This document shows positions 52,356 to 61,883 of a stretch of DNA of 64,000 bases, piece after piece. The notes under the pieces are model-generated. The model ran no database searches, was not told where the DNA came from, and worked only from the letters and a program-made list of their open reading frames with translations. The position numbers were made by a program, and so were the translations under genes. The DNA comes from Fen-1135 sp963705275 (GTDB taxonomy: Bacteria > Desulfobacterota > Syntrophia > Syntrophales > UBA2185). How positions within the stretch are numbered: position 1 is the stretch's first letter; the number at the start of each line of letters is the position of its first letter. The stretch covers positions 806,001 through 870,000 of the forward strand of contig OY970063.1 in assembly GCA_963705275.1 (NCBI GenBank). The letters are read 5' to 3'.

Positions 52356-52507
52356 GCAGACGTTATCCGCATAAACGCTGTGGACGATATAAAGAATCGG
52401 ACACTCATAGATGGTCCGAGTTTAAGACCAACTCGACCGCTCGTTGCCGGCTTTCGCAGGAATGCGCCAGCCGGGAATGGGCCTTAACAATCATGGAGGG
52501 AGATCAT

Positions 52508-52657
52508 ATGCTGTGGACAATTGCTGTGGTGCTGATAATTTTGTGGCTGCTGGGGTTGGTGAGTGGCTATACGATGGGTAATTTCATTCATATTCTGCTG
52601 GTAATTGCTATTGTCGTGATCCTGGTCAGAGTAATTCAGGGGCGAAAACCCATATAG
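52508..52657 (+). CDS. Lmo0937/DUF5670-type small membrane protein
   Basis: 49 residues, MLWTIAVVLIILWLLGLVSG, followed by a second hydrophobic helix IHILLVIAIVVILVRVIQG and a short basic tail. This is the two-helix lmo0937 pattern. GGAGGGAG precedes the ATG. Confidence 0.85.
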   Translation: MLWTIAVVLIILWLLGLVSGYTMGNFIHILLVIAIVVILVRVIQGRKPI

Positions 52658-52679
52658 CCGTGCGGATCTTTGTGACAAC

Positions 52680-54091
52680 ATGAATGAACTTACATCGGGA
52701 CAGAACATGACATTCATTAAACCTCTCTTTTTGTTCCTCCTGTCGGTTTCCATCTTGGGTATCAGCAGCGGATGTGCGACCTTGCCGAATGTCTCTGAAA
52801 AGATTGACGCGGCGCCGAATGCCCAAGAACCGCAGCCAAATCGTTTCGGCCAAAGGACTGTTATCTCCAAAACAGAGCAAAGCCATCATGGAACGAGCTG
52901 AAGCGATCGGCCGACCCGACGGACACTCTGGAACGCTTCAATGCCGTGGTGGAATCGTTGACCGAAAGCCCGCTGACGAAGGGAAACAAAGTCACTCTCC
53001 TCGCCGATGGCCAAGCTGCCTATGCCGCAATGTTCAAAGCCATAGCAGAGTGCCAGAGACCATATCAACCTTGAAACCTTTATCATCGATGCTGATGACG
53101 TGGGCCGCCAATTTTCTGATCTGTTGTTGAAAAAACAGGCGGAAGGTGTTCAGGTCAATCTCATTTATGACAGCGTGGGCAGTTACGCTAATCCCGCTGC
53201 CTTTTTTCAGCGCTTGCGGGACGGGGGAATTCAGGTCGTCGAATTCAATCCGATAAATCCGTTTAAGGCTCACGGGAACTGGCTCCTCGCGCATCCGGAT
53301 CACCGCAAGATTTTGATTGTCGACGGCAAAGTCGCCATTACAGGCGGCATCAACATCAGCAGCGTTTACTCGAGCAAGCTTTCCGGAAGGGCATGAAGAC
53401 GAAGGAACACCACTGCCCTGGCGTGACACGGACGTTCAAATTGAAGGTCCCGCTGTGGCTGAATTCCAAAAGCTCTTTCTTGACACGTGGTCCAAGCAGA
53501 ATGGGCCGAAACTATCCGAACGGAACTACTACCCAAAGATGAAAGAAGATGGGAATGCCCTGGTGCGGGTCGTCGGCAGTACACCGGGCGCGGACAACAG
53601 GATCACGTTTATCGTGTATGTGGCCGCCATCACGTTTGCGGAGCATTCTATTCATCTGACGAATGCCTATTTTATACCCGACGACCAGGTACTTGAAGGC
53701 CTTCACGGATGCAGCCAGGAGAGGCGTTGACGTAAAGATTATTCTTCCCGAAACCACTGATTCCTCGCTGGCCTTATATGCAGCGCGGCATAATTATTCC
53801 GAACTGTTGGACGCAGGGGTGAAGATATACGAACGCCGCAACGCCTTACTGCATGCGAAAACCGCGGTCATTGACGGTGTCTGGTCGACGGTCGGTTCTA
53901 CCAACATGGACTACTGGAGCCTTTTAAACGATGACGAGGTGAATGCGATTGTTCTGAGCCGTGAGTTCGCTGCTGAGATGGAGAAGACATTTGCCAAGGA
54001 TCTTGCGGAGTCCCATCAGATAAAACGGGAAGAGTGGAAAGAAAGATCCCTGTTCTCGCAGACTGAAGGAATGGTTTGCGCATTTATTTGA
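52680..54091 (+). pseudogene. Phospholipase D/cardiolipin synthase-like lipoprotein, five one-base insertions
   Basis: Five overlapping frames make one protein: lipoprotein signal (LFLFLLSVSILGISSGCATL), a helical region, HKD motif 1 HPDHRKILIVDGKVAITGG, and HKD motif 2 HAKTAVIDGVWSTVGSTN. Removing one base at about 52836 (CC), 52895, 53051, 53376 (AA) and 53691 gives one 468-residue frame, and every junction then reads naturally, for example MERLKRSADPTD and DDQVLKAFTDAARRG. The predicted role is cardiolipin synthesis or phosphatidyl transfer at the membrane. As written the gene cannot make it. Confidence 0.85.
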
Positions 54092-54206
54092 CCACTGGAT
54101 GTAAACCGGGGATTAAGCCGAAGACCAGCCCTGCTTCGGAGAAGTGATAATCGGGCCGTACCCGACGGTTATTTTTCCGTCGGTTTATAGAACGTGGAGA
54201 GAGAAA

Positions 54207-54767
54207 ATGAAGAAACGCGGAGTAATACTTTGTTATTTTGCTATTCTGATCTTCGTAAGCGGATGCGTCTCGATTTTCGGGGGAGCTTACGGGGTTGCCC
54301 AGGAGGAGCGCTCAAACACAGCCATCTATACGGATGAAAGGATCAAACTCACAATCGACAAGCGAATCATGGACGAGGTAATTAATGTTTTTGACTATGC
54401 CACCTTCTGCTACAACGGTGATGTTTATCTCATCGGGGAATACGAAACGGTCGAACAGAAAGAAAAGGTTATAGGAATCGCCCATTCCCTGAAGGGAGTA
54501 AAATCGGTGACGACGTACCTCCTCCCCAAGAGGCAAATTGATAAATGCGGGAGGATGGATCTTGCTGCCATAAGCATCAGGGTGCAGGCCTTCTCATCCA
54601 GGACCATGCTATCCACTCGACGAACATCGACGTCAAGGTGGTTCAATGCCACGTTATTCTTCTGGGAATTGTGGGAACGGCAAAGTGAGGCTGACAAGGC
54701 CGTTGCTCACGCCCAGGGCCTTGACGGTGTCATAGGGGTCACGTCATACCTGAAGGCGATGCGGTGA
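54207..54767 (+). pseudogene. BON-domain lipoprotein with compensating frameshifts
   Basis: Starts MKKRGVILCYFAILIFVSGC with lipobox and GAGAGAAA upstream. First BON-like domain (DYATFCYNGDVYLIGEYETV, SLKGVKSVTTYLLP) is normal. From about 54590 to 54690 the conserved sequence lies in another frame (AGLLIQDHAIHSTNIDVKVV, CHVILLGIVGTAK), so one base appears lost near 54592 and one gained in the AAA near 54685. The overall frame returns for EADKAVAHAQGLDGVIGVTS. Without the shifts the middle of the second BON domain is scrambled. Confidence 0.75.
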
Positions 54768-54880
54768 CCAGAGCAGGCAAGGTAGCGATAAAAAGAGAAT
54801 TTGTCGTTTTCTTGATTCTTGCTACAAGCCTATTATCGGGATGCGGTAGATTTAGACCTGCTCTGTTCAAAACCATTTGA
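54764..54880 (+). CDS. 38-aa lipoprotein-like ORF
   Basis: GTG start overlapping the stop of the preceding gene. REFVVFLILATSLLSGCGRF is a convincing lipoprotein signal with lipobox LSGC followed by a very short tail. It may be a truncated remnant of a larger lipoprotein gene or a genuine small lipoprotein. Confidence 0.45.
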   Translation: MTRAGKVAIKREFVVFLILATSLLSGCGRFRPALFKTI

Positions 54881-54985
54881 AGACGTACAGGCATTGTGAC
54901 CAACCAAATTCGGTTTTGCCGGATTGGATGGAATGGCGATGTGGTTTATATTTATCATAATTACCTAAGAAAAGGAGGAACTAAA

Positions 54986-55546
54986 ATGAAACGGAAAACA
55001 ATTGCCAGAATTATCTTTGTCGTGTGTTTGACTTTGCTCCTCGGGATTATCCCATCCTTTACATCCTATGCTGCCACTGCCAAGGAGATCAATGCGAGTG
55101 TTGATGCATCCCTGGCCCGTTTTGTAAAAGAAGTTAAAGGTGCGAATGAGTTTCTCAAGGCCGCCAAGGGTGTTCTCATCATACCCAAAGTGATCCAAGG
55201 AGGGTTTATCGTTGGGGCCGAGTACGGAGAAGGTGCCCTGAGGATCGGCGGGAAAACCGTCGCATACTACAATATCGTGGCCGGCTCCTTCGGCTATCAG
55301 ATCGGGGGCCAGCAAAAGGACATCATCCTGGTCTTCATGGAAGAAGCAGCCCTGAAGAAATTCCGCGCCAGCAGCGGCTGGAAAGCCGGCGTCGATGGCA
55401 CTGTGGCCATGATCAACATGGGTGCCGAGGGATCCATAGATACGACAAAAATTAAGGACCCTATTGTCGGATTCGTCTTTGGCCAGAAAGGTCTGATGGC
55501 CGGTGCAACTATTGAGGGTTCGAAATTGACGAAACTGAAGAAGTAG
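54986..55546 (+). CDS. SYLF/Ysc84-type lipid-binding periplasmic protein, copy 2
   Basis: 186 residues from ATG 54986 (AAGGAGGAACTAAA upstream), the same length as the paralogue at 25696-26256 and very similar throughout: AKGVLIIPKVIQGGFIVGAE, GKTVAYYNIVAGSFGYQIGG and FVFGQKGLMAGATIEGSKLT. Signal peptide IIFVVCLTLLLGIIPSFTSY. In this island it accompanies BON and PLD genes. Confidence 0.9.
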   Translation: MKRKTIARIIFVVCLTLLLGIIPSFTSYAATAKEINASVDASLARFVKEVKGANEFLKAAKGVLIIPKVIQGGFIVGAEYGEGALRIGGKTVAYYNIVAGSFGYQIGGQQKDIILVFMEEAALKKFRASSGWKAGVDGTVAMINMGAEGSIDTTKIKDPIVGFVFGQKGLMAGATIEGSKLTKLKK

Positions 55547-55575
55547 GATTCAGCTACTGTGCGCATGTAAAAGAT

Positions 55576-55674
55576 GTGCATAAAAAAAATGCTGCCACCG
55601 AACCCGCCACTGTGCTGATGCTCGGTCTTGGCTTGGTCGGATTGGCGGGAGTTAGAAGGAAGTTCAAGAATTAG
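55576..55674 (+). pseudogene. Orphan PEP-CTERM sorting-signal fragment
   Basis: The frame NAATEPATVLMLGLGLVGLA followed by GVRRKFKN and a stop matches the PEP-CTERM consensus (PEPATxLLLGLGLLGLAGxRRR). It is preceded by less than 10 residues after a possible GTG and no exported mature domain. It starts about 30 bp after the SYLF stop. It is probably the 3' remnant of an exosortase substrate gene. Confidence 0.75.
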
Positions 55675-55697
55675 ATAAAATCCAAACATCAAGATAG

Positions 55698-55735
55698 AAA
55701 GGCAGGGTCAGAGATGACGCTGCCTTTTCTTTTTC
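55698..55735 (+). terminator. Factor-independent terminator
   Basis: AAAGGCAG and CTGCCTTTT pair around a 14-nt loop, followed by CTTTTTCT. Ends the transcript of the BON/SYLF region and the PEP-CTERM remnant. Confidence 0.8.
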
Positions 55736-56152
55736 TGCGATAACGGTTATTGATTATAATGTAGCATAGAAGGTCAAAATTGAAAAAACAAGACTTCAGG
55801 AAGGAGCAAAGCATTTATTGACACAATCTGCAAGGAAGGAAACGACCGTGTTGGTAATGACTTGTGAAATAAGTAGCCGGCTCCCTCTCTGTGTACTTTT
55901 TACCCACCTGGATACTAATTACTGTATACATTCTATCCATTTTTTGATGAAAAGAATCCAATCAAAAAAATGTATATTGGCTATCTATCATTTGATATCT
56001 GACACTTATGTTGCTTTGCTCTTTTTGGGCCCACTTTTTGCTTATTAAATCCCTGAAAAGAGGAGTATAATATTTAAGAACGCATTTGCAGAATCGAGCA
56101 AAGAAATAAAACGTGAAGATTAGAAAATATCTATTTTATGGAGCAGATACAT
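55736..56152. other. AT-rich intergenic region
   Basis: 417 bp, unusually AT-rich, between the terminator and the HGGW protein gene. Short frames exist, but none has a ribosome-binding site or recognisable sequence. Confidence 0.4.
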
Positions 56153-56773
56153 ATGACAAATAATCCCAATAGAATTAAGTTTGTTGCATTCGTGATTATG
56201 TTGGTCTTCTTGTCAGGGATCGTGTTGTTCGCATCTCCGGAGGAGGTAAGTGCGCAGAGGCACGTTGCACCAGGAGGATCACACGGTGGATGGCATGGTG
56301 GATATCACGGTGGGCGGCATGGCGGATGGCACGGTGGATGGCATGGCGGATGGCATGGCGGATATCGGGGGTGGTATTATGGTGGATGGTGGTATCCCTG
56401 GGCTCCAATAGTTGCCTTTCTACCATTTTATTACACGACAGTTGTGATAGGTGGTTATCCTTACTACTATGCTGATGGTTATTATTATGCTCCGGTGGAA
56501 GGTGGCTATATGGCTGTTAATCCACAGCAAGGCGCGGTCGATCAGATACCACCGTCGGCACCATCAGTAGAGCAGTTGTATATCTACCCCCGTAAAGGCC
56601 AGAGTGAGAAGCAACAGGCGGATGATCGCTATCAGTGTCATAGCTGGGCAGTTGGCCAGACTGGCTACGATCCGACCCAGCCGGCCGGTGGCGTGCCATC
56701 GGTTCAGAAACGTGCAGATTATCAGCGTGCGATGAGCGCGTGCCTTGATGCCCGCGGATATACTGCGAAATAG
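56153..56773 (+). CDS. Exported HGGW-repeat protein (DUF6515-like)
   Basis: 206 residues from ATG 56153. Signal peptide FVIMLVFLSGIVLFASPEEV ending SAQ. The mature N-terminus has about seven H-G-G-W/Y repeats encoded by a 12-bp DNA repeat (56284-56370). A Tyr-rich hydrophobic segment (YPYYYADGYYYAP) follows. The C-terminal part has YIYPRKGQSEKQQADDRYQC, ending YQRAMSACLDARGYT, the DUF6515-like tail. The glycine/histidine stretch could bind metal or wall polymers. Function unknown. Confidence 0.75.
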   Translation: MTNNPNRIKFVAFVIMLVFLSGIVLFASPEEVSAQRHVAPGGSHGGWHGGYHGGRHGGWHGGWHGGWHGGYRGWYYGGWWYPWAPIVAFLPFYYTTVVIGGYPYYYADGYYYAPVEGGYMAVNPQQGAVDQIPPSAPSVEQLYIYPRKGQSEKQQADDRYQCHSWAVGQTGYDPTQPAGGVPSVQKRADYQRAMSACLDARGYTAK

Positions 56774-56844
56774 CAGAAAAATTGCACTGTCCCCAAGTAA
56801 TTCACTTGTTGAGACACAAGAAGAAAACAAATAAGAGGGAAAAG

Positions 56845-57465
56845 ATGAAAAGATACTGGCAGATTTTGCTGACTTGCTTACTCATACTGGCGGCTAGTGT
56901 AGCGCCTGTAACGGGAGCTGGTCCTATTATGGTGGCTGGTCCAAGCAATTATGTGGTTGGCAAATTAGGCGCTTACATTCCCACGTCTAACGACCTGAGT
57001 GGATATGATACAGGGTTTAATGGTGAGTTCGCCTTCGGACACTATTTCAATCCTTATCTCGCATTAGAATTGGGGGTAGGTTATTTCCAGACAGGAGGGG
57101 ACGTCATTGTTGTATATCCAGGTGCCATGTATCACGGAGATGAAAAGATCGAAGTTACCCCTCTAACCGCATCTCTAAAGGTCAGCATCCCTGTAAGTAT
57201 TTGGGTGGAACCTTACGCAATAGCCGGAATAGGTGCCTATTTCGTATATGATCACATCAACGTGTCAAATTTTCACCATGACTATATCAGCGACAATACG
57301 ACAGCGTTTGGAGCGCATCTTGGTGGAGGTATTAATTTTAATATTAACCCTAATTTCTTTGTTGGAGCGGAGTGTAAGTATATTTGGTTAAATCCCAGTC
57401 TTTACGGAGCGGATGTAAACTTAGGTGGAGTTAGGGTTACTGGGAATTTTGGCGTCAGGTTCTAG
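56845..57465 (+). CDS. OmpW/opacity-type outer-membrane beta-barrel protein
   Basis: 206 residues from ATG 56845 (AGAGGGAAAAG upstream). Signal peptide ILLTCLLILAASVAPVTGAG. An eight-strand barrel pattern with GKLGAYIPTSNDLSGYDTGF, AFGHYFNPYLALELGVGYFQ and the typical barrel C-terminal strand GGVRVTGNFGVRF ending in aromatic-x-R-F. Likely a small porin or structural OMP. Confidence 0.88.
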   Translation: MKRYWQILLTCLLILAASVAPVTGAGPIMVAGPSNYVVGKLGAYIPTSNDLSGYDTGFNGEFAFGHYFNPYLALELGVGYFQTGGDVIVVYPGAMYHGDEKIEVTPLTASLKVSIPVSIWVEPYAIAGIGAYFVYDHINVSNFHHDYISDNTTAFGAHLGGGINFNINPNFFVGAECKYIWLNPSLYGADVNLGGVRVTGNFGVRF

Positions 57466-57680
57466 CTAGGTCTGGAAAAGGTATCGACAATGGTCTGCGT
57501 TTATCGATAACTATTTGAAATATTGCATAGAGCAACATATTGAGCAAAAAAAGATAGTATTTGTCACACCTACGAGTCACAGGCTTTCGATCTGGAATTT
57601 GGATGATGACTAGTTGAACTGTAGTCTCTGAGATTGTTAATGAGTCAGGCAAAGACTTGACTCTTTGCTTTCGTTCTGCT

Positions 57681-58145
57681 TTATTTGAATTCTCCCGTTT
57701 CGTCGAAGGGTATACGGAAAGATGGGGATCCCGAGTAAATGGACCCTTTCAGCCGGTACTTGAATCCCGAGGTGTAGCTTCCTTTCATTGCCTCAGTGAG
57801 CTGCCTCAGGATACTGGTGAGTCCCGTGTAGGCCTCCACTTGTAGGATCTTGGTGCTTAGGCGCTCCACCTTAAGGCTCTGATTGGAAACCCCACTGGCG
57901 AAGGACTGCCCGTTAATCTCGAGATCGAAGGCAAGCCCGGTGATATCCAGGTCCGTCTCCGTGGGATTCTGGATGCGGAGCTCCATCAGAAACGTCTGCT
58001 CCATGAGCCGCATCTCCTTGGGGGTGATGTTCACGATATCAACGCGTGGTTTCTCCCCCGTCAAAAAGAGTGAGGCGCATCCGGAAACCAGAGTCACAAA
58101 TAACACGACCCATAACGAACATCCCGAAACGACTTTCCGTCTCAT
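57681..58145 (-). CDS. LEA14-like (WHy domain) lipoprotein
   Basis: 154 residues. Lipobox in VVLFVTLVSGCASL, then a WHy/LEA2 fold: VDIVNITPKEMRLMEQTFLM, ELRIQNPTETDLDITGLAFD, and ending FRIPFDETGEF. Such proteins are desiccation or stress-linked periplasmic lipoproteins in bacteria. Follows a DUF1523-like gene on the same strand with 32 bp between. Confidence 0.85.
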   Translation of the reverse strand: MRRKVVSGCSLWVVLFVTLVSGCASLFLTGEKPRVDIVNITPKEMRLMEQTFLMELRIQNPTETDLDITGLAFDLEINGQSFASGVSNQSLKVERLSTKILQVEAYTGLTSILRQLTEAMKGSYTSGFKYRLKGSIYSGSPSFRIPFDETGEFK

Positions 58146-58177
58146 TGCTTCCGCTCCCTTTCTCCTTGCTTAGTATG

Positions 58178-58516
58178 CTACTTAATCTCTGTTATCTTCA
58201 AGACATTCTCGTACATAGAGAAAATTGGTATTCTCCATCCGTATTTCTTGATTATGACCGTCTTCCCTTTTAACCGGATCGCATCGTTCTGAATTGTACC
58301 GGAATCGAACTTGAATCGATACCAGACGTCTTCGTTTACGAAAGGACGATATTCAGAGGCGATCATGAATCTTCCGTCAACTTTCGTCATCTGGGCATCC
58401 GTTATCCTTGTCTCGACAGTATCCGCAATAAAGTAACTATACAATACTATCAGGATGCAAACAACGATGCTTATCAAGATAGCCCTGATCTTCATCCTTG
58501 TGCCTTTTTCTGCCAT
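58178..58516 (-). CDS. DUF1523-like single-pass membrane protein
   Basis: 112 residues from ATG 58516 (GGAG upstream). One N-terminal helix (ILISIVVCILIVLYSYFIAD) and a periplasmic domain with VETRITDAQMTKVDGRFMIA and VWYRFKFDSGTIQ, ending in YGWRIPIFSMYENV. This matches the DUF1523 pattern. Unknown function. Confidence 0.7.
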   Translation of the reverse strand: MAEKGTRMKIRAILISIVVCILIVLYSYFIADTVETRITDAQMTKVDGRFMIASEYRPFVNEDVWYRFKFDSGTIQNDAIRLKGKTVIIKKYGWRIPIFSMYENVLKITEIK

Positions 58517-58695
58517 ACTAGATACTCCTATTTGAAGATGACCTGTCCTAAGAACTTGTAACACATTTTGAGTTATCGTTCTGCGATTTTTTTGGCGATT
58601 ACCGAGTGAAGTGTAGTACAGGTTGCCTGAATCAGAAAATCAACATAACAGGAAGTTAAATTGGTGGAATAAGGTTTTGTCGTCGATCTTCAACG

Positions 58696-59004
58696 CTAAT
58701 CTCTCGCTGCCATTCTGGTCAAGAGTTCCTGAGAGCCAATGACGAAATCTTCCATTACTTCCTTCACCGTTCGAATCCGTCCGATCAGGCCAACCGCCTG
58801 TCCGCAGGCAAAAGGGCCGTCCTCGCTGCTCATGGGGTCCCCGGAGAAGATGAAATTCATGATGTCTCTTTTTGTCACACCCTCTGAGATAAGTTTTTCC
58901 AATTCTGCCGTCCATTGGTTTGCGAGCATCCTGACCGGTGCTATCCCCCTGGCCAGAATTTTAGTGGAAACGTCCCTTCCACTCAGAATTTGGTCCCGCC
59001 ATGC
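58696..59004 (-). pseudogene. C-terminal fragment of nitronate monooxygenase, duplicate
   Basis: About 100 residues, open through to the stop, matching the C-terminus of the gene at 60885-61816 (WRDQILSGRDVSTKILARGI, MLANQWTAELEKLISEGVTK, FACGQAVGLI). DNA similarity stops abruptly at about 59004, just before the ligase stop codon at 59011. It has no own start or FMN-binding N-terminus. It also provides an internal reference that shows two extra bases in the full-length copy. Confidence 0.85.
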
Positions 59005-59010
59005 ACGGTT

Positions 59011-60678
59011 TTATTTCCCCAGCTTCGTCTTGATATCCTCCCTGAGGACTTTCTTCATAATCTTGCCCACAGGGTTTCTTGGAATGGCGGAAATGATCTC
59101 AAGCCTCTCCGGAATCTTGTAAACGGCGATTCCTTTCTCCTTCATGAAGGCCTTGATCTCCTCAAGATCCACCTGCTCCCCGCTCTTCGGAACCACATAG
59201 ACGCAGACCTTCTCGCCGAGGATTTCATCGGCCATGGCGATGGCCGCCACATCCAGAACCTTGGGGTGGCCTAGGAGCATGTTCTCCACCTCCTGGGCGC
59301 TGATGTTAAACCCGCCTCGGATGATAATGTCTTTGGTCCGATCAAAGAAACCGATGCAATCGTTGTCCTTGATCTGGAAGAGATCACCGGTGTTGAAGAA
59401 CCCTTCGTCGTCGAAGGCCTTCTTCGTGAGATCGGGGCGCTTGAAGTAGCCGGAAATAACGTTGGGGCCCCGGTACCAGAGCTCCCCGACGGCTCCTTCT
59501 TCGGTCAATTCCTTCTTCGTGGCGGGGTCCAGGATTTTCAGATGAATGTTTTTCCTTAAAGGCGAGACGTTGACCCACTTCGAACCCGGCTTACCGTAGT
59601 GGGGAAAATGATCGATCCGCATCTCAAGATCCGGGATGTCGACCGGGCCGGCCACATTGGCCGTCGATTCGTTCTGGCCCCAGATGTTGGCGAATTCGAT
59701 CCCCCAGCGCCGTTTCAGGTCCTGCACAGACCAGAGCGACGGCGGCGCCGACCCGATCGTGATGGCCCTCATCTTGCTCAGGTTGAACTGATCCACCTTG
59801 GGATGCTTGAGCAGGGCATTCACGACCGCCGGTACAAGAAGCGTATATTTTATCTCTTCCGTCATGAGCTGCATGATGAAGGTGGGGCCGTCAAAGGGAT
59901 GGTGCAGGACGAATTTCCCCCCCGACATCAACCAGGGTATGAAAATCGTACCGATGGAAGCCATGTTCACGAGGGGACCCGCGGTGATGAGGTTGTCGCC
60001 CGGCTTGATGGGCGCCGTCTCGTACTGGAAGATGCCCTGACACAACCAGTTGTTGTGGCTGAGCGGGCATCCCTTCGGCTCGGCCTCTGTCCCCGAAGAC
60101 CAGCAGAGGGTGAAAACGTCGTTGGCGTCAATAAGTATCTTGTCTAGCTTTCCCGTAACAGGCCCTTTGGACATCTCCCTGATCTCGGCAAGGGTAATGA
60201 CGTCTTTCACGGACGGGAATTTAGTCTTGAGCTTTTCCGCCATCTCCTTGTGCTGGAAGTTATTGAACACCTCGACGGTGATAACGGCCCGTGCCTCCGT
60301 CACTCTCGCGATGTGCTCCAATTCCGACTGGCGCCACTGCATGGGCATGGGCGTGATCAGGGCCCCGGCCCGTGTGATTGCCAAGTACAGCATGGCCAAT
60401 TCCCACGTGTTGGGAAGCTGGACCATAATGATGTCGTCCTTCTTGATCCCGAGGGCGAGAAGTCCCTCGGCGGTCGCGTCTACGGCCCGGTCGAGTTCCT
60501 TAAAGGTCAGCCTCTCCGGCTTCAGGCCCACCAGGCTTTCCTTGTTCGGGGGATCGACGAGACAGACCTTATCCGACTGAGTTCGGACGTTGTCCTTGAA
60601 GTAATCGATCAGCGTCTTGTTTCCCCATGCGCCTGCTTCCGTCCACTTCTTGATCATTTCCTGTGACGCCAAAATCAT
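59011..60678 (-). CDS. AMP-dependent acyl/aryl-CoA ligase
   Basis: 555 residues of the ANL superfamily. It activates a carboxylic acid as acyl-AMP and transfers it to CoA. A3-type core LCWSSGTEAEPKGCPLSHNN (an SGT-x-x-PKG variant), A5 IWGQNESTANVAG, A8 TGDLFQIKDNDCIGFFDR then DIIIRGGFNI, and A10 NPVGKIMKKVL with the catalytic lysine. The overall similarity is to benzoate/dihydroxybenzoate-AMP ligases; the substrate may be aromatic or branched, but is not certain. It lies between the two nitronate-monooxygenase copies. Confidence 0.88.
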   Translation of the reverse strand: MILASQEMIKKWTEAGAWGNKTLIDYFKDNVRTQSDKVCLVDPPNKESLVGLKPERLTFKELDRAVDATAEGLLALGIKKDDIIMVQLPNTWELAMLYLAITRAGALITPMPMQWRQSELEHIARVTEARAVITVEVFNNFQHKEMAEKLKTKFPSVKDVITLAEIREMSKGPVTGKLDKILIDANDVFTLCWSSGTEAEPKGCPLSHNNWLCQGIFQYETAPIKPGDNLITAGPLVNMASIGTIFIPWLMSGGKFVLHHPFDGPTFIMQLMTEEIKYTLLVPAVVNALLKHPKVDQFNLSKMRAITIGSAPPSLWSVQDLKRRWGIEFANIWGQNESTANVAGPVDIPDLEMRIDHFPHYGKPGSKWVNVSPLRKNIHLKILDPATKKELTEEGAVGELWYRGPNVISGYFKRPDLTKKAFDDEGFFNTGDLFQIKDNDCIGFFDRTKDIIIRGGFNISAQEVENMLLGHPKVLDVAAIAMADEILGEKVCVYVVPKSGEQVDLEEIKAFMKEKGIAVYKIPERLEIISAIPRNPVGKIMKKVLREDIKTKLGK

Positions 60679-60884
60679 AGTCGTACCCTCCTTGAGAATA
60701 TATTGAACAGCCGATTTTTTCGAATCCTGGTTAACGAAGCCATAGTTCAGGGAAGTGCCGGCCGACCCAGCTTTTCCCGAATTCTTTCAAAAACGTATTC
60801 CTTCTCCCCGACTCTTAATTGATCGCTCCTGTAAAGAGTCGTTGCTTTGCCTGCATCCGAAGTACGCCTTTCAGACGGATGCAC

Positions 60885-61816
60885 TTAATCTCCCGTTTCC
60901 ATTCTCTTCAGGAGGTCTTCGGAGCCAATGACGAAATCGTCCATGACTTCTTTCACAGTCCTAATCCGACGGATCAGACCGACCGCCTGCCCGCAGGCAA
61001 AAGGGCCGTCCTCGCTGCTCATGGGGTCGCCGGAAAAGATGAAATCTCATGATGTCTCTTCTTTGTCACACCCTCTGAAATAAGTTTTTCCAATTCTTCC
61101 GTCCATTGATTTGCGAGCATCCTGATCGGAGCGATTCCTCTGGCCAGGATTTTGGTGGAGACGTCCCTGCCACTCAAAATCTGCTCCCGCCATGCGCTGC
61201 CTATTTTAGTGCATTCCGCCGTGGCAAGAAAAGCCGTGCCCACGCTGACCCCGTCCGCGCCAAGAATGCGGCAGGCCGCATAGCCCCGCGCATCAACTAC
61301 ACCGCCCGCTGCAAGCACCGGTATCCGGACGGCATCAACGACCTGCGGAATCAGGGCAAGGGTGCCGACTTCAAAAGGAGACGCAAATCCCCCGGATTCG
61401 AAACCCTCGGCAATGACGGCATCGACTCCGGCGCCTTCTGCTTTCTTCGCGGCATCGACGCAGGGTATTACATGCATCACACGGCTGCCGGCCTGCTTCA
61501 GGGATGCAGTGAAGACCGCCGGACTGCCTGCGGCGGTAATCACGACGGGAACTTTGCTTTCAATCACCACCTGAATCAGGTCTTTGGCCTGGGGAGCCAT
61601 GAGTGGAATATTCACCGCAAAAGGCAGCTTCGTTATATCCCGCAAACGGCGGATTTCTGTAGCCAAGCTTTCGGCGGACTCCGTGGCACCCGCAATTGTA
61701 CCGAGCCCCCCGGCCTCACTGACTGCAGCGGCCAGTTTGGCATCCGTAACGCCGGCCATTCCACCCAGAGCAATAGGATATTTTATCTTAAAGAGTTCGG
61801 TTATACGGTTCTTCAT
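60885..61816 (-). pseudogene. Nitronate monooxygenase (2-nitropropane dioxygenase family), two one-base insertions
   Basis: FMN-dependent TIM-barrel enzyme of the NPD/enoyl-ACP reductase II family. First 255 residues are intact: KYPIALGGMAGVTDAKLAAA, VITAAGSPAVFTASLKQAGS, AEGFESGGFASPFEVGTLAL, VLAAGGVVDARGYAACRILG. From about 61055 the frame breaks, but FACGQAVGLIRRIRTVKEVM and a stop at 60885 follow in another frame. Compared with the duplicate at 58696, this copy has extra bases near 61048 and 61060; removing both gives 309 residues. Confidence 0.85.
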
Positions 61817-61883
61817 TATGTCTTATCTCCTTAAGCGCAATGTGTGGAGCGATTTTTGAGCAGGACTGCGTCGCTTCGTTTCT

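Noticed and set aside
55818..56048. 76-codon ORF in the AT-rich spacer
   Set aside because: No recognisable sequence or ribosome-binding site; consistent with chance in AT-rich DNA.
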